Below, in pieces: positions 7,814 to 16,445 of a stretch of 64,000 nucleotides of DNA. The notes beneath the pieces were generated by a model. That model ran no database searches and had not been told where the DNA came from. It saw only the letters and a program-made list of their open reading frames with translations. The DNA is from JBDWFY01 sp039976075 (lineage in GTDB: Bacteria; Pseudomonadota; Alphaproteobacteria; Rhizobiales; Stappiaceae): contig JBDWFY010000011.1 of assembly GCA_039976075.1 (NCBI GenBank), forward strand, positions 558,001 through 622,000, read 5' to 3'. Made by a program: the position numbers and the translations under genes. The stretch's first letter is position 1. The number at the start of each line of letters is the position of its first letter.

Positions 7814-8680
7814 ATGGAACTCGACTTTTTGGCGACAGTTTTACTGTCGTCCCTGTCTAGCGCTTCAATTCTGCTGATCGCCACGCTTGGGCTCGCCGTC
7901 GTCTACGGGCTCATGGGCGTCATCAATCTCGCGCATGGCGAATTTTTGATGGTCGGCGCCTATTCTGCGCTGACTGCAACGCAGATCGGGCTGCCGTTTC
8001 TGTTGGCAATACCCGTTGCAGTTGCAATGACGATGTTGATTGGCGCAATTGTCGAGTTACTGATCATACGGCGACTGTACGGCCGTCTGTTCGATACGAT
8101 GCTCGCCACCTGGGGGCTGGGTATGGTGTTCAACCAGGGGGCTGTCCTGCTCTTTGGCACCGTTTCCCCCGGCATCGGCATGCCGCAATGGAATTTCAAG
8201 ATCGGCGACTACAGTCTCGCCGTCTATCCGATTGCCATGATTTTCGTCGCCGCCGTGATGCTGGCCTTTGTCTACATGCTGATGACAAAAACTCTCTACG
8301 GCATGAAAGCACGCGCCTCCATCCAGGAACCGGAGATGGCACAGGCCATTGGCATCGACTCTTCGCGGGTGAACACGCTGACATTTGCAATTGGCTGCGG
8401 GCTGGCCGGGTTTGCAGGCGCTATCTTGCTGCCCATCGTTCCAGCCACCCCTTCGATGGGCCTGTTTTTCGCCGTCAAGGGATTCCTGACGGTTGTCGTT
8501 GCCGGACCGGTCGCGCTGACAGGCAGCGCGGTCACCGCCCTGGGGCTTGGTGGCGGCGCATCCCTCACTGCGAGTTTCATGACGTCTATGGTCGGCGATG
8601 TCTTCTTCTTCCTCGTGACCGCTTTGCTGCTGTGGCTGTACCCGATGGGTATTTCGTCCAAGTGGCGCCGCAAATTGTAA
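7814..8680 (+). CDS. LivH/FmdE-type ABC permease
   Basis: A 288-residue inner-membrane permease of the branched-chain amino acid / amide transporter family. It has about eight hydrophobic segments; the motif GLMGVINLAHGEFLMVGAYS near the N-terminus and MKARASIQEPEMAQAIGID before the later helices are diagnostic of LivH-like proteins. The start at 7814 has GGGAGG seven bases upstream. It pairs with the LivM half of the next gene to form the channel. Confidence 0.9.
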   Translation: MELDFLATVLLSSLSSASILLIATLGLAVVYGLMGVINLAHGEFLMVGAYSALTATQIGLPFLLAIPVAVAMTMLIGAIVELLIIRRLYGRLFDTMLATWGLGMVFNQGAVLLFGTVSPGIGMPQWNFKIGDYSLAVYPIAMIFVAAVMLAFVYMLMTKTLYGMKARASIQEPEMAQAIGIDSSRVNTLTFAIGCGLAGFAGAILLPIVPATPSMGLFFAVKGFLTVVVAGPVALTGSAVTALGLGGGASLTASFMTSMVGDVFFFLVTALLLWLYPMGISSKWRRKL

Positions 8681-8692
8681 GGGCGTCCACCA

Positions 8693-10504
8693 ATGTTCGA
8701 AAAGCTCCATCACCACGCCGGATTGGTTTTCCCAATCCTTGCAACAATTGCCGCGCTGGCTGTCTCCGGGTCGCTCGATGCCTATCTGGCCTTTGTCGCC
8801 ACCTCGTGGGTGATCTTTGGCCTGCTGGGGCTCAGTCTTGATGTCATCTGGGGCAGGGGTGGTTTTTTAAGCCTTGCTCAAACGGCATTCTACGGTCTGG
8901 GCGGCTACTTCGGTGCCGTGATCGCAATCAACTTGTCGCCCTCGTTTGGCATGACCGTGGTTTGGGCCTTGCCTGCGAGTGCTCTGTTCGGTGCGCTAAT
9001 CGCGGCGGCACTTGGTTATGTCATTTTCTATTCGCGCATGGGTGCGCTTCAAAGCACCATCCTGTCCTACACGTTCACACTCCTGCTCTGGTCGGTGACG
9101 CAGACGTTCAAGCTGGATGTGGGGGCGGCGACGATCGGCGGTGACAACGGTCTGTCAAGCATCCCGGGTTTTGTCCTTGGGGTTGGATCGGAGGCTGCAA
9201 AGCTGAAACCCAATGCTGCGTTCGCCGTGGTCGTTGCGATCAGTGCGGCGGTCTATTTCCTTACGTATTGGCTGATGCGCAGCAATTTCGGCAAGATCGT
9301 GGACTGCATTCGCATCGACATTGAAAAGATCGAACTGCTTGGATACGACATCCGCAAGTTCCAGGTTCTGAACTTTGCCTATTCGGGAGCCGTGGCCGGG
9401 ATTGCAGGATCTTTGTTCGCGCTGTGGGCCAACTACCTGAACCCGTCTATTTTCTCAGTACAAGAAGCGTTGTTGATCCCGATTTATGTGTTGGTCGGCG
9501 GCCTTGGCACGCTTGCGGGTCCCTTCCTTGGAGCGCTGGTAATCGGTGCCTTGTCGTTCTGGCTGGGGGGTGGTGCCGCAGGCGGGCAGACGACACTGAT
9601 ACTGGGTGCTGTGCTGATCCTTCTGGTGTTGTTCCTGCAGAACGGATTTCTCGGTGCGCTGGACAAGCTGTGGAAGCGTCATCTTCCTGACCCCAATGAT
9701 GCCGCGCGCCATGCAGGCGCTGTGAAGATCGATACCGACGTTCTGGAGGAAATACTGCGCGATGCATCGGATCAGGCAGGTCCGGCCAAGAACCTGACAA
9801 CAGATGAGGCTTACAAGCGGTTTGGCGGTGTCATTCCCGTCAACAAGGTCAGCCGCAACTTCGTGCCGGGAAAACCCTATGCGCTGATCGGGCCAAATGG
9901 TGCGGGAAAGAGTTCTTTTCTGAAAACCTGCGTCGGTATTTACAGGCCGGAAGGTGGCAGGATTTCTCTAGATGACGACGACATCACCAAATTACCGATC
10001 TTTGCGCGCGTGCGCACGGGTATGGGGGTCAAGAACCAAAAGCCGCAGGTCTTTGGCGAAAACACCGTGATGGAAAATCTCTGGATCGCCGCCTATGCGC
10101 GCACCAAGGAGGCCGGTGCTGCGGAAGCAATCAGCAGGCGGATTCTCGGCATGCTGGGGCTGGAAGCGCAATGCGATGTGCAGGCCTCGACCTTATCGCA
10201 TGGTCAACAGCAGTGGCTCGATATCGGCATGGTCCTGTGCCTGGCGCCGCGTGTTGTGCTTCTGGATGAACCTGCCGCCGGCATGACCAATGAAGAAACG
10301 CGGGAACTCTCGGTGCTTGTCCGGACGCTGGCCAAACACACGACGGTCGTTGTTGTTGAGCATGACATGGAATTTGTCCGCACGCTGGAAGGTCATGTCA
10401 CAGTGCTTCACCAAGGCAAACTATTCGCCGAAGGCGACATTGAAACGCTGCGTGCAAACGATGCTGTCCTCGATATCTATCTGGGGAGGGGCGTGCATGT
10501 TTAA
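8693..10504 (+). CDS. Fused LivM-type permease and LivG-type ATPase
   Basis: At 603 residues this is about the sum of a LivM and a LivG. Residues about 1-320 are hydrophobic with the LivM motifs SLDVIWGRGGFLSLAQTAFY and DCIRIDIEKIELLGYD. After a hydrophilic linker (about 325-370) comes an ABC ATPase with Walker A GPNGAGKSS (about residue 400), signature LSHGQQQWLDIG and Walker B VVLLDEPAAGM, then the switch histidine in VVEHDMEFV. Transporters for short-chain amides are the usual place for permease-ATPase hybrids of this type. It overlaps the following ATPase gene by eight bases. Confidence 0.9.
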   Translation: MFEKLHHHAGLVFPILATIAALAVSGSLDAYLAFVATSWVIFGLLGLSLDVIWGRGGFLSLAQTAFYGLGGYFGAVIAINLSPSFGMTVVWALPASALFGALIAAALGYVIFYSRMGALQSTILSYTFTLLLWSVTQTFKLDVGAATIGGDNGLSSIPGFVLGVGSEAAKLKPNAAFAVVVAISAAVYFLTYWLMRSNFGKIVDCIRIDIEKIELLGYDIRKFQVLNFAYSGAVAGIAGSLFALWANYLNPSIFSVQEALLIPIYVLVGGLGTLAGPFLGALVIGALSFWLGGGAAGGQTTLILGAVLILLVLFLQNGFLGALDKLWKRHLPDPNDAARHAGAVKIDTDVLEEILRDASDQAGPAKNLTTDEAYKRFGGVIPVNKVSRNFVPGKPYALIGPNGAGKSSFLKTCVGIYRPEGGRISLDDDDITKLPIFARVRTGMGVKNQKPQVFGENTVMENLWIAAYARTKEAGAAEAISRRILGMLGLEAQCDVQASTLSHGQQQWLDIGMVLCLAPRVVLLDEPAAGMTNEETRELSVLVRTLAKHTTVVVVEHDMEFVRTLEGHVTVLHQGKLFAEGDIETLRANDAVLDIYLGRGVHV

Positions 10505-11195
10505 GATTACCGGAGCAACAGGTGGTTATGGCAAAACCACCATCATTCGCGACGTTTCGATTGAGGTACAGGCGGGCGAGATTGTTGCCCTTCTGGGCCG
10601 CAACGGCGTCGGCAAATCAACCCTCATGCGCTACGCGACGGGCTTGATCCCCGCTGAGGCCGGCGCCGTCGAGATCGACGGCAGGAAAGCCCCGGCGGCT
10701 CCTGCCAAACGCGCCCGTGCGGGCCTGGGCTATGTGCCTCAGGGGCGGTTCGTGTTTGCCCGCATGACTGTCATCGAAAACATCGCAGTGGCCGCTGCCT
10801 CAAACGGGTTTGATGCAAAACAGACGGTTGCGGAGATGATGGAAGACTTTCCTTTGCTCCACCCGAAGGCGGGCGAGTTGGCCGGCGGCTTGTCCGGCGG
10901 TCAGCAGCAGGTATTGGCACTGGCGCGGGCCTTGGCGATCCGCCCGAAAATCCTGTTGCTCGACGAACCGACCGAAGGTGTTCAGCCCTCGATTATCGAT
11001 GAGATGGCCGGTGTCTTGAAACGGATCAATCAGGAGCGCGGCATTGCCATTCTGGTGGCCGAACAGAACCTGGATTTTTGCCTCTCCATCGCGCAGCGCG
11101 CCTATGTCATGGAGAAAGGGTCGATCCGGATGGAGACGGACCGGGACAGCCTGCGCGCAGATAAAGCACTTCAACAAGAATTGCTTGGGGTGTGA
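10497..11195 (+). CDS. LivF-type ABC transporter ATPase
   Basis: A 232-residue ATPase: Walker A GRNGVGKST, Q-loop YVPQGRFVFARMTVIENI, signature LSGGQQQVLALARAL, Walker B KILLLDEPTEGVQPS and switch in VAEQNLDF. It is the second nucleotide-binding subunit beside the ATPase half of the fused protein. The ATG at 10497 is preceded by GGGGAGG and overlaps the end of the previous gene by eight bases, so the two are translationally coupled. Confidence 0.9.
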   Translation: MFKITGATGGYGKTTIIRDVSIEVQAGEIVALLGRNGVGKSTLMRYATGLIPAEAGAVEIDGRKAPAAPAKRARAGLGYVPQGRFVFARMTVIENIAVAAASNGFDAKQTVAEMMEDFPLLHPKAGELAGGLSGGQQQVLALARALAIRPKILLLDEPTEGVQPSIIDEMAGVLKRINQERGIAILVAEQNLDFCLSIAQRAYVMEKGSIRMETDRDSLRADKALQQELLGV

Positions 11196-11196
11196 G

Positions 11197-11346
11197 ATGA
11201 GCAAGCAACTCTCTGAAGATCAGGAAAAGCGGATTGAGGCCACCTTGAAACGCATTCGCGCCGGACTGGCCCGCTCGGTGGGTGACCAGTTTTCCGAGCC
11301 AGGCCACGTCTTTGAACCGGAGGCTCACCATGATTGGTCAAAGTGA
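11197..11346 (+). CDS. 49-residue microprotein between transporter and amidase genes
   Basis: The ATG at 11197 follows the stop of the ATPase gene by one base. The frame encodes a charged helical peptide (MSKQLSEDQEKRIEATLKR, then IRAGLARSVGDQFSEP and HVFEPEAHHDWSK) whose stop lies 17 bases inside the amidase gene. It has no signal peptide or membrane segment. Tight packing on both sides argues that it is a real gene. Small partner subunits accompany some amidase-signature enzymes, and this could be one; that is an inference, and no known family was recognised. Confidence 0.6.
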   Translation: MSKQLSEDQEKRIEATLKRIRAGLARSVGDQFSEPGHVFEPEAHHDWSK

Positions 11347-12691
11347 AAGCCTCTCCGACATGATCGCCGCCCTTGCCAGGGGAGAACAAACACCCGTTTC
11401 CCTGGCAAAACAGTCCCTTAAGCGCGCAATGCAACGGGCCGACCTGAATGCCTTTGTTGCAATAGACGAACAGATTGTCATGGCGCAGGCCAGAGCGGCA
11501 TCTCACAGGCATCAGCGAGGGGAAACGTTAAGTCCGATCGACGGCATCCCGATTGCAATCAAGGACAACTACCTCACCAGGGACTACCCGACGACGGCCT
11601 GCTCTGACGCTGCGCCTCTGGAGCCCTCGGGAATGGATGGCACTGTCGTTGCCAATCTCCGCACCGCTGGTGCCGTTATCTTTGGCAAGACCAACATGCA
11701 TGAATGGGCCTACGGGGCGACAAATGACACCTCAAACATCGGGGTAACCCGCAATCCCCACAACCGCGATCACATCACCGGTGGCAGCAGTGGCGGGTCG
11801 GGGGCTGCCGTTGCCGCCGGGATCGTGCCCGCAGCGCTTGGAAGCGATACCGGCGGATCGGTCCGTATTCCTTCAGCTGCATGTGGAATCTACGGTTTCA
11901 AGCCCAGTTACGGCAGAGCCTCCCGGCATGGTATTTTACCGCTCAGCTGGTCTCTTGATGCGCCGGGGCCAATGGCGGGTACACTTCAGGATATCGTACA
12001 TCTGTTGCCCTATTTTCTCGGAGCCGATCCGAAGGACTGCTCAACCAGGCATGCCCAGCCATTCAGGCAAGCTTTGAGCGGTGAAACGTCAGACGTGTTA
12101 AACCTGTCAGGCCCCGGACTGGAACGGTCTTCCGAAGTGGATCTGGCGATCAATGATGCGCTTGAAAAAAGCGCAATGAACGTCGCCCATGCTTCATTGT
12201 CCAGTGTGGATCAGTATTTTGCTTCATGGGAAGCCATCCTGCATTGCGAGGCAGCGGCCTATCATAAAACCCTGCTTTCACAGAATGCCGGCGGGTTCTC
12301 CCCGGTGACGCGCGCGCATCTGGAAGCGGGAATGCGCATCACGGCCGTGGAGCTGCTTGAGGCACAGAAGATCAGGGCACGGCTTGTTCGTCATCTCGTG
12401 GATGACCTTCCTGCCTGGGACGTCCTGGTTCTGCCGACGCTGCCGGTCCCAGCACCGTTACACGGTGAGGACTTTCAGGAATTTGGCAATCGCACAGTGT
12501 CGACGCAAGATAGCATGACCTGGTTTTGCTGGCTTGGTAATCTCGCAGGGTTGCCATGTTTGACCCTGCCGGTCGGCAGGTCAGGTAACGGACTGCCGAT
12601 TGGAATGATGCTAATGGGAAAACCGGGTGGCGATGAAGCTCTGTTGGCAGCGGCAAAGCAGATCGATCACAATGTAAATGGTGACGCATGA
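11330..12691 (+). CDS. Amidase-signature family amidase
   Basis: A 453-residue member of the GatA/amidase-signature family. The catalytic triad is visible: Lys78 in IPIAIKDNY, the cis-Ser in TGGSSGGSG (Ser153) and the nucleophile Ser177 in GSDTGGSVRIPSA. GGAGG at 11319-11323 fixes the start at 11330; an upstream GTG (11282) is less likely. It would release ammonia from the amide imported by the transporter. In Pseudomonas the AmiC/AmiR-controlled amidase is a nitrilase-superfamily enzyme, so here an unrelated fold fills the slot. The exact substrate is unknown. Confidence 0.88.
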   Translation: MIGQSESLSDMIAALARGEQTPVSLAKQSLKRAMQRADLNAFVAIDEQIVMAQARAASHRHQRGETLSPIDGIPIAIKDNYLTRDYPTTACSDAAPLEPSGMDGTVVANLRTAGAVIFGKTNMHEWAYGATNDTSNIGVTRNPHNRDHITGGSSGGSGAAVAAGIVPAALGSDTGGSVRIPSAACGIYGFKPSYGRASRHGILPLSWSLDAPGPMAGTLQDIVHLLPYFLGADPKDCSTRHAQPFRQALSGETSDVLNLSGPGLERSSEVDLAINDALEKSAMNVAHASLSSVDQYFASWEAILHCEAAAYHKTLLSQNAGGFSPVTRAHLEAGMRITAVELLEAQKIRARLVRHLVDDLPAWDVLVLPTLPVPAPLHGEDFQEFGNRTVSTQDSMTWFCWLGNLAGLPCLTLPVGRSGNGLPIGMMLMGKPGGDEALLAAAKQIDHNVNGDA

Positions 12692-13836
12692 ACATGGACA
12701 CGGAAGTGGAAACCGTAAAGGTGGGCGTTTTATTTTCGCAAACCGGGAAAATGGCCGTCACCGAGAACGCGCATATTCAGGGCGTCCTGCTCGCCTGCGA
12801 GGAAGTCAATGACGCCGGTGGAATTCGGGGGCGGCAAATCGAGCCGATCCTGTTGAACCCAGACGGGGATGACCAGAAATACGCAGAAATGGCGACCGAA
12901 TTGCTGGTCGTTCACGAGGTGAAGGCAATATTCGGCAGTTGTCTTTCAACCAGTCGGAAAGCGGTTCTGCCGCTTATCGAACGTTTTGATGGGGTTCTGT
13001 TTTATCCCTCGGTTTATGAGGGTTTCGAATATTCACCGAATGTCATCTATGGTGGAGCAGTGCCCAATCAGATGGTGCTGCCGTTGTTGGATTATGTGTT
13101 CCAGAATCATGGGAGAAGGATTGCGCTCGTTGGGTCAGACACCCTATACGCCCGTGAAATCAATCGCATTGTGAAGGAATTTCTGGATGAAAGCGGCGGC
13201 CATGTAGTCAGCGAGACATATCTGCCATTTGGGCCTGAAGACGCGGCGATTGTCAAAGCGCTGGACCTCGGAGCTGCGGGGCAGGCCGATGCAGTTCTCT
13301 CTACAGTTGTTGGGGAAGACAGCGTCGCGCTTTATGATCTTTATGCGGGCAGCAGTCTTCGCACGCGCGGTGTTCCGATTGCGTCACTTACAACAACTGA
13401 ATCCGAGCTGAGCAAGGTGAAACGCGACGCCAGAGCAGGTCATCTTTCGGTAGCGTCATATTTTGCAACTTTATCGAACCAGCAAAATGAACGTTTTGTT
13501 GCGGCATTCAACTCAAGATACGGCAATGACGCGCGGCCAAGTGTCTATAGCGAGGTCGCCTACTCACTGGTTCACTTCTATGCAAATGCTGCCAAGCTGA
13601 GTGGGGAACTGGACACCAGAAGCATTCTTCAGGCCCTGTCCGGGGCCGTATTCAAGGCGCCGGGTGGTGACCTGTTTATCGACATGGACACCAACCACTT
13701 CACCCTTCGGCCCCATGTCGGGCGGTCATGCGAAGACGGGACGTTTGAAATCGTCTGGGACAGCCCCAGGGTGGTTGCGCCCGATCCCTATCTGGTAGCC
13801 TATGATCGTTCGATCACTGAGAAGGCCGCACTGTGA
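12688..13836 (+). CDS. amiC: AmiC-like cytoplasmic amide sensor
   Basis: A 382-residue type I periplasmic-binding fold without a signal peptide, starting VKVGVLFSQTGKMAVTENAH. The segments FGSCLSTSRKAVLPLIERF, LFYPSVYEGFEYSPNVIYGG and YNEVAYSLVHFY-like YSEVAYSLVHFY match AmiC, the amide-responsive negative regulator that sequesters AmiR. Its ATG overlaps the amidase stop (ATGA) and its end overlaps amiR (GTGA). Gene order amiC-amiR is as in Pseudomonas. The ligand is inferred to be the transported amide. Confidence 0.87.
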   Translation: MNMDTEVETVKVGVLFSQTGKMAVTENAHIQGVLLACEEVNDAGGIRGRQIEPILLNPDGDDQKYAEMATELLVVHEVKAIFGSCLSTSRKAVLPLIERFDGVLFYPSVYEGFEYSPNVIYGGAVPNQMVLPLLDYVFQNHGRRIALVGSDTLYAREINRIVKEFLDESGGHVVSETYLPFGPEDAAIVKALDLGAAGQADAVLSTVVGEDSVALYDLYAGSSLRTRGVPIASLTTTESELSKVKRDARAGHLSVASYFATLSNQQNERFVAAFNSRYGNDARPSVYSEVAYSLVHFYANAAKLSGELDTRSILQALSGAVFKAPGGDLFIDMDTNHFTLRPHVGRSCEDGTFEIVWDSPRVVAPDPYLVAYDRSITEKAAL

Positions 13837-14429
13837 GTATCGTACCTGTCAGCAATCAAAACCTGTTGCGGCGTCTTCGACGGATGCGGGTGCTTGTTAT
13901 CCATCCGGATGATGACGAGGGCCAGATGTTCGTCGCGCATTTGAAGCGTATCGGCTGCCAGGTCGAGGTGCTTTGGCCCGCGCCGGAAACACTGCCTGCT
14001 CAGGTTGACGTCGTCCTGTTTCTGCTTGGGCCGGATCGTGATCCCAATACCGCATCATGGATGTCCGCTGCCGAACGCATTGCGCGGATTGCGATCATTT
14101 CGTTCGAAACCCCCGAGATCATCGGGGAATTGGAGCGCCTTAATGTGCATGGTGTCCTGACAAAGCCCATTCGGATATTCGGGATACTTGCTGCGCTCAC
14201 AACAGCCATCGGTCTGGCACGGCATGAAGCAACGCTGAAGACGCGCATCGCATCCCTGGATGAAACACTCAAAGCGCGCCGCAAGATCGAGCAGGCCGTC
14301 TCGATCCTGTCCGAAACGCGCGGCATTGATGAACAGGATGCCTACAAGCGTCTGCGCGATAAATCGCAGAACTCACAAACGAGCATTGCAGACATCGCCG
14401 CTGCCATCATTGCAGCGCATGATGTTTGA
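13833..14429 (+). CDS. amiR: AmiR-like ANTAR RNA-binding antiterminator
   Basis: A 198-residue protein with a degenerate receiver-like N-terminus (MRVLVIHPDDDEGQMFVAHL; no complete phosphorylation pocket), a coiled coil (about 125-150) and a C-terminal ANTAR domain (ARRKIEQAVSILSETRGID, then DAYKRLRDKSQNSQTSIADI). ANTAR proteins bind tandem hairpins in leader RNA and prevent termination. The GTG start at 13833 overlaps the amiC stop. The likely target is the leader at 6421-6489. Confidence 0.88.
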   Translation: MSIVPVSNQNLLRRLRRMRVLVIHPDDDEGQMFVAHLKRIGCQVEVLWPAPETLPAQVDVVLFLLGPDRDPNTASWMSAAERIARIAIISFETPEIIGELERLNVHGVLTKPIRIFGILAALTTAIGLARHEATLKTRIASLDETLKARRKIEQAVSILSETRGIDEQDAYKRLRDKSQNSQTSIADIAAAIIAAHDV

Positions 14430-14582
14430 CCGTTGTGTGCAATTCCCTCCAGAACTTTGAACATTCTCACAGCGGCGTACGCCTGGAGTTGCGGATCGAA
14501 TTTTCAGTTTGTCTCGCTTTGCAGGTCTGTACTTCGATGCAGTCAGGGTAGGGAGGTCTGCGAGAGGACGCCGTCGTGGAAT

Positions 14583-14866
14583 TTGGATCAGCGCCAGCAA
14601 ACCGCAACTTCCCGTAACTGCCGGGCCCCTTCAGCTTTCAGATGTCGCGCAGCCTCGATAAACGGCTGAAGCAAATCCGGTGTGGAATTGTCCAGCAGTT
14701 TAGGCACCATGACACCCACCACTGTTTCATACAGTGCAGGAAATGGCAGGGAAGAGTGGTTCCTGACATGTCCTGGTGGCTTGGGAAAATAGCTCTCAAG
14801 ACACAGAACACCCATCGTTGCACCGAAAACATTCTGTCCGCCTGTGTGCCTCATCACCAGTGCCAT
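14583..14866 (-). pseudogene. Frameshifted, truncated Asp/Glu racemase family gene
   Basis: Read from 14866, the protein gives TGGQNVFGATMGVLCLESYF, then PKPPGHVRN and FIEAARHLKAEGARQL, the N-terminal third of an Asp/Glu (hydantoin) racemase-like protein. The expected next motif, GSCGLLALIQ with its catalytic-type cysteine, is present at 14612-14583 but in a different frame, so a single-base indel separates the two. Downstream homology fades, and the frame is lost long before the usual length of about 230 residues. The gene is dead. Its position next to an amide operon may be coincidental. Confidence 0.7.
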
Positions 14867-15113
14867 TTCTCAAAACTTCATGCTGAATGTGTCGGCACTT
14901 GTTGCCAAAACAGAACGGCGTTTCTCGCAACTCCAAGAACGCCGGTTTCGACCGTAAACCCGTTCAAGGGGTGACTGCCGCCAGGGCCCTGAAGGGCGCA
15001 GGGTGACTGAGTTCTGTTGTACATTGAACGTCGACGTCCGGTACAACCATGCATGGAGGCTCTGCGGAGTAGCTTGTAGATGTTCGTTTGATTGAGTTGA
15101 GAGGAGACACGTC

Positions 15114-15506
15114 ATGGAGCAGTTCTCGGGTGGGTGCGCATGCGGCAAAGTTCGATTTATGGCGAGGGGACGTCCATACCGGGTCGGCCTCTGCCATTGT
15201 CTGGATTGTCGCAAGCACCACGGCGCTCTCTTTTACGCCGCTGCAGTATTCCCGCAGGATGCAGTAACACTGGAGGGCGAAACACAGGACTACAAAGGGC
15301 GGTTTTTCTGCCCCCGGTGCGGCTCCTCTGTATTCGCCCGCAGCAACGACGAAATCGAGGTGCACCTGGGATCCCTTGATGCCCCGGATCTGTTGAAGCC
15401 AACCTACGAAAGCTGGACGATCCGTCGCGAGTCCTGGCTGCCGCCGTTTCCCGACATGAAACGCTATGAGCGAGATCGTGACGAAGGCGAGCGCTCTGAG
15501 GAATAG
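15114..15506 (+). CDS. GFA family zinc protein
   Basis: A 130-residue GFA protein with GGCACGKVRF, CHCLDCRKHHG and FFCPRCGSSVFAR, the three zinc-binding cysteine clusters. The C-terminus is acidic and charged (RYERDRDEGERSEE). AGGAG lies nine bases before the ATG. It is clearly paralogous to, but divergent from, the GFA gene at 3861-4265. Family members are linked to thiol adducts; the substrate here is unknown. Confidence 0.87.
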   Translation: MEQFSGGCACGKVRFMARGRPYRVGLCHCLDCRKHHGALFYAAAVFPQDAVTLEGETQDYKGRFFCPRCGSSVFARSNDEIEVHLGSLDAPDLLKPTYESWTIRRESWLPPFPDMKRYERDRDEGERSEE

Positions 15507-15735
15507 GCAATTGTCAGCCTGGAAGTAGGCAACCCTCTCAACGCACGGCATACACCGCCACCTAGACCCGCTTTAAAACCGCAGATGGGCGTGTGGCAGG
15601 GGAGGGTGGCGAATGGCTCATTGAGCACAAAACGACCTCTGAGATTGACGCGAGGGTTGCCAAGTAGCGGGCTTCGGAGGACATTTATTCACTAATCGTT
15701 TTCAGGGAAACCAGACAGTGCCAGATCAGGTTCAA

Positions 15736-16197
15736 ATGAGCAGTTCGGATATCCAAAAGCGCGTCGCCTCGAAATGCAATGACGCGGCGTGGAACCTTAT
15801 TGAGCAACCTGATGCCGGGCCGACAGAAATAACGCACCTTTTGACGCTTGCGGCGACGGCAAGGCATCATTGGCACGAAGTCGGAAAGCCGGGAAACATT
15901 GCCCACGCCGATCTGTTGTTTGCCTGGGCTTTGGCACGCGCCGGTGTTTCAAAGGCAGCGGTACTTTTGGCAAGCGAAACGGTAGCGTATTTCGAGCAAA
16001 ATGGTGCGACATGGGAACGCGCTTTCGCCCATGCGGCAATGGCGGCTGCCTGCAGTGCTGATGGGAACACAGATGGTTTCCAGAAGCACTATTCTTTGGC
16101 AGAGCAACTCGGCGCTAAGCTTTCAGAGCCAGACGCAACTTACTTTCATGCCGCTTTCAAGACAGTACCGAGGAAGGTCAGTGATGCCCGCTCATGA
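15736..16197 (+). CDS. Hypothetical alpha-helical protein
   Basis: A 153-residue protein (MSSSDIQKRVASKCNDAAWN ... TLAATARHHWHEVGKPGNIA ... LLASETVAYFEQNGATWERA). It is alanine-rich, predicted all-helical and TPR-like in rhythm, without signal peptide or membrane segment. I do not recognise a named family. The ATG at 15736 is preferred; an in-frame GTG at 15718 would add six residues. Codon use and length support a real gene. Confidence 0.65.
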   Translation: MSSSDIQKRVASKCNDAAWNLIEQPDAGPTEITHLLTLAATARHHWHEVGKPGNIAHADLLFAWALARAGVSKAAVLLASETVAYFEQNGATWERAFAHAAMAAACSADGNTDGFQKHYSLAEQLGAKLSEPDATYFHAAFKTVPRKVSDARS

Positions 16198-16445
16198 CGG
16201 ATCTCCGGTTTGTCAGTATTGCCGCCGCCCACACAAATGGGAATAAAGTATGTTTGCAGCGATGGGGAGGTTGCTCAATCCCCGGATGGCGCGCTGCAAT
16301 TGCTGATTGATGCCGATACCGGCAAGGTGCTCAGACCATCACCGAAATAGCAGGCAAGGCGGTACGCACGGAGAGGCTTCCGTTACCATCGAAATGCCTG
16401 TTGTGAGTCCGAAGTTTCGGATGCAGAGTTGGGCACAAAGGTCTG

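Noticed and set aside
8057..8716. Long minus-strand frame of 219 codons opposite the permease gene
   Set aside because: It is histidine- and glutamine-rich in the manner of antisense shadows of membrane protein genes.
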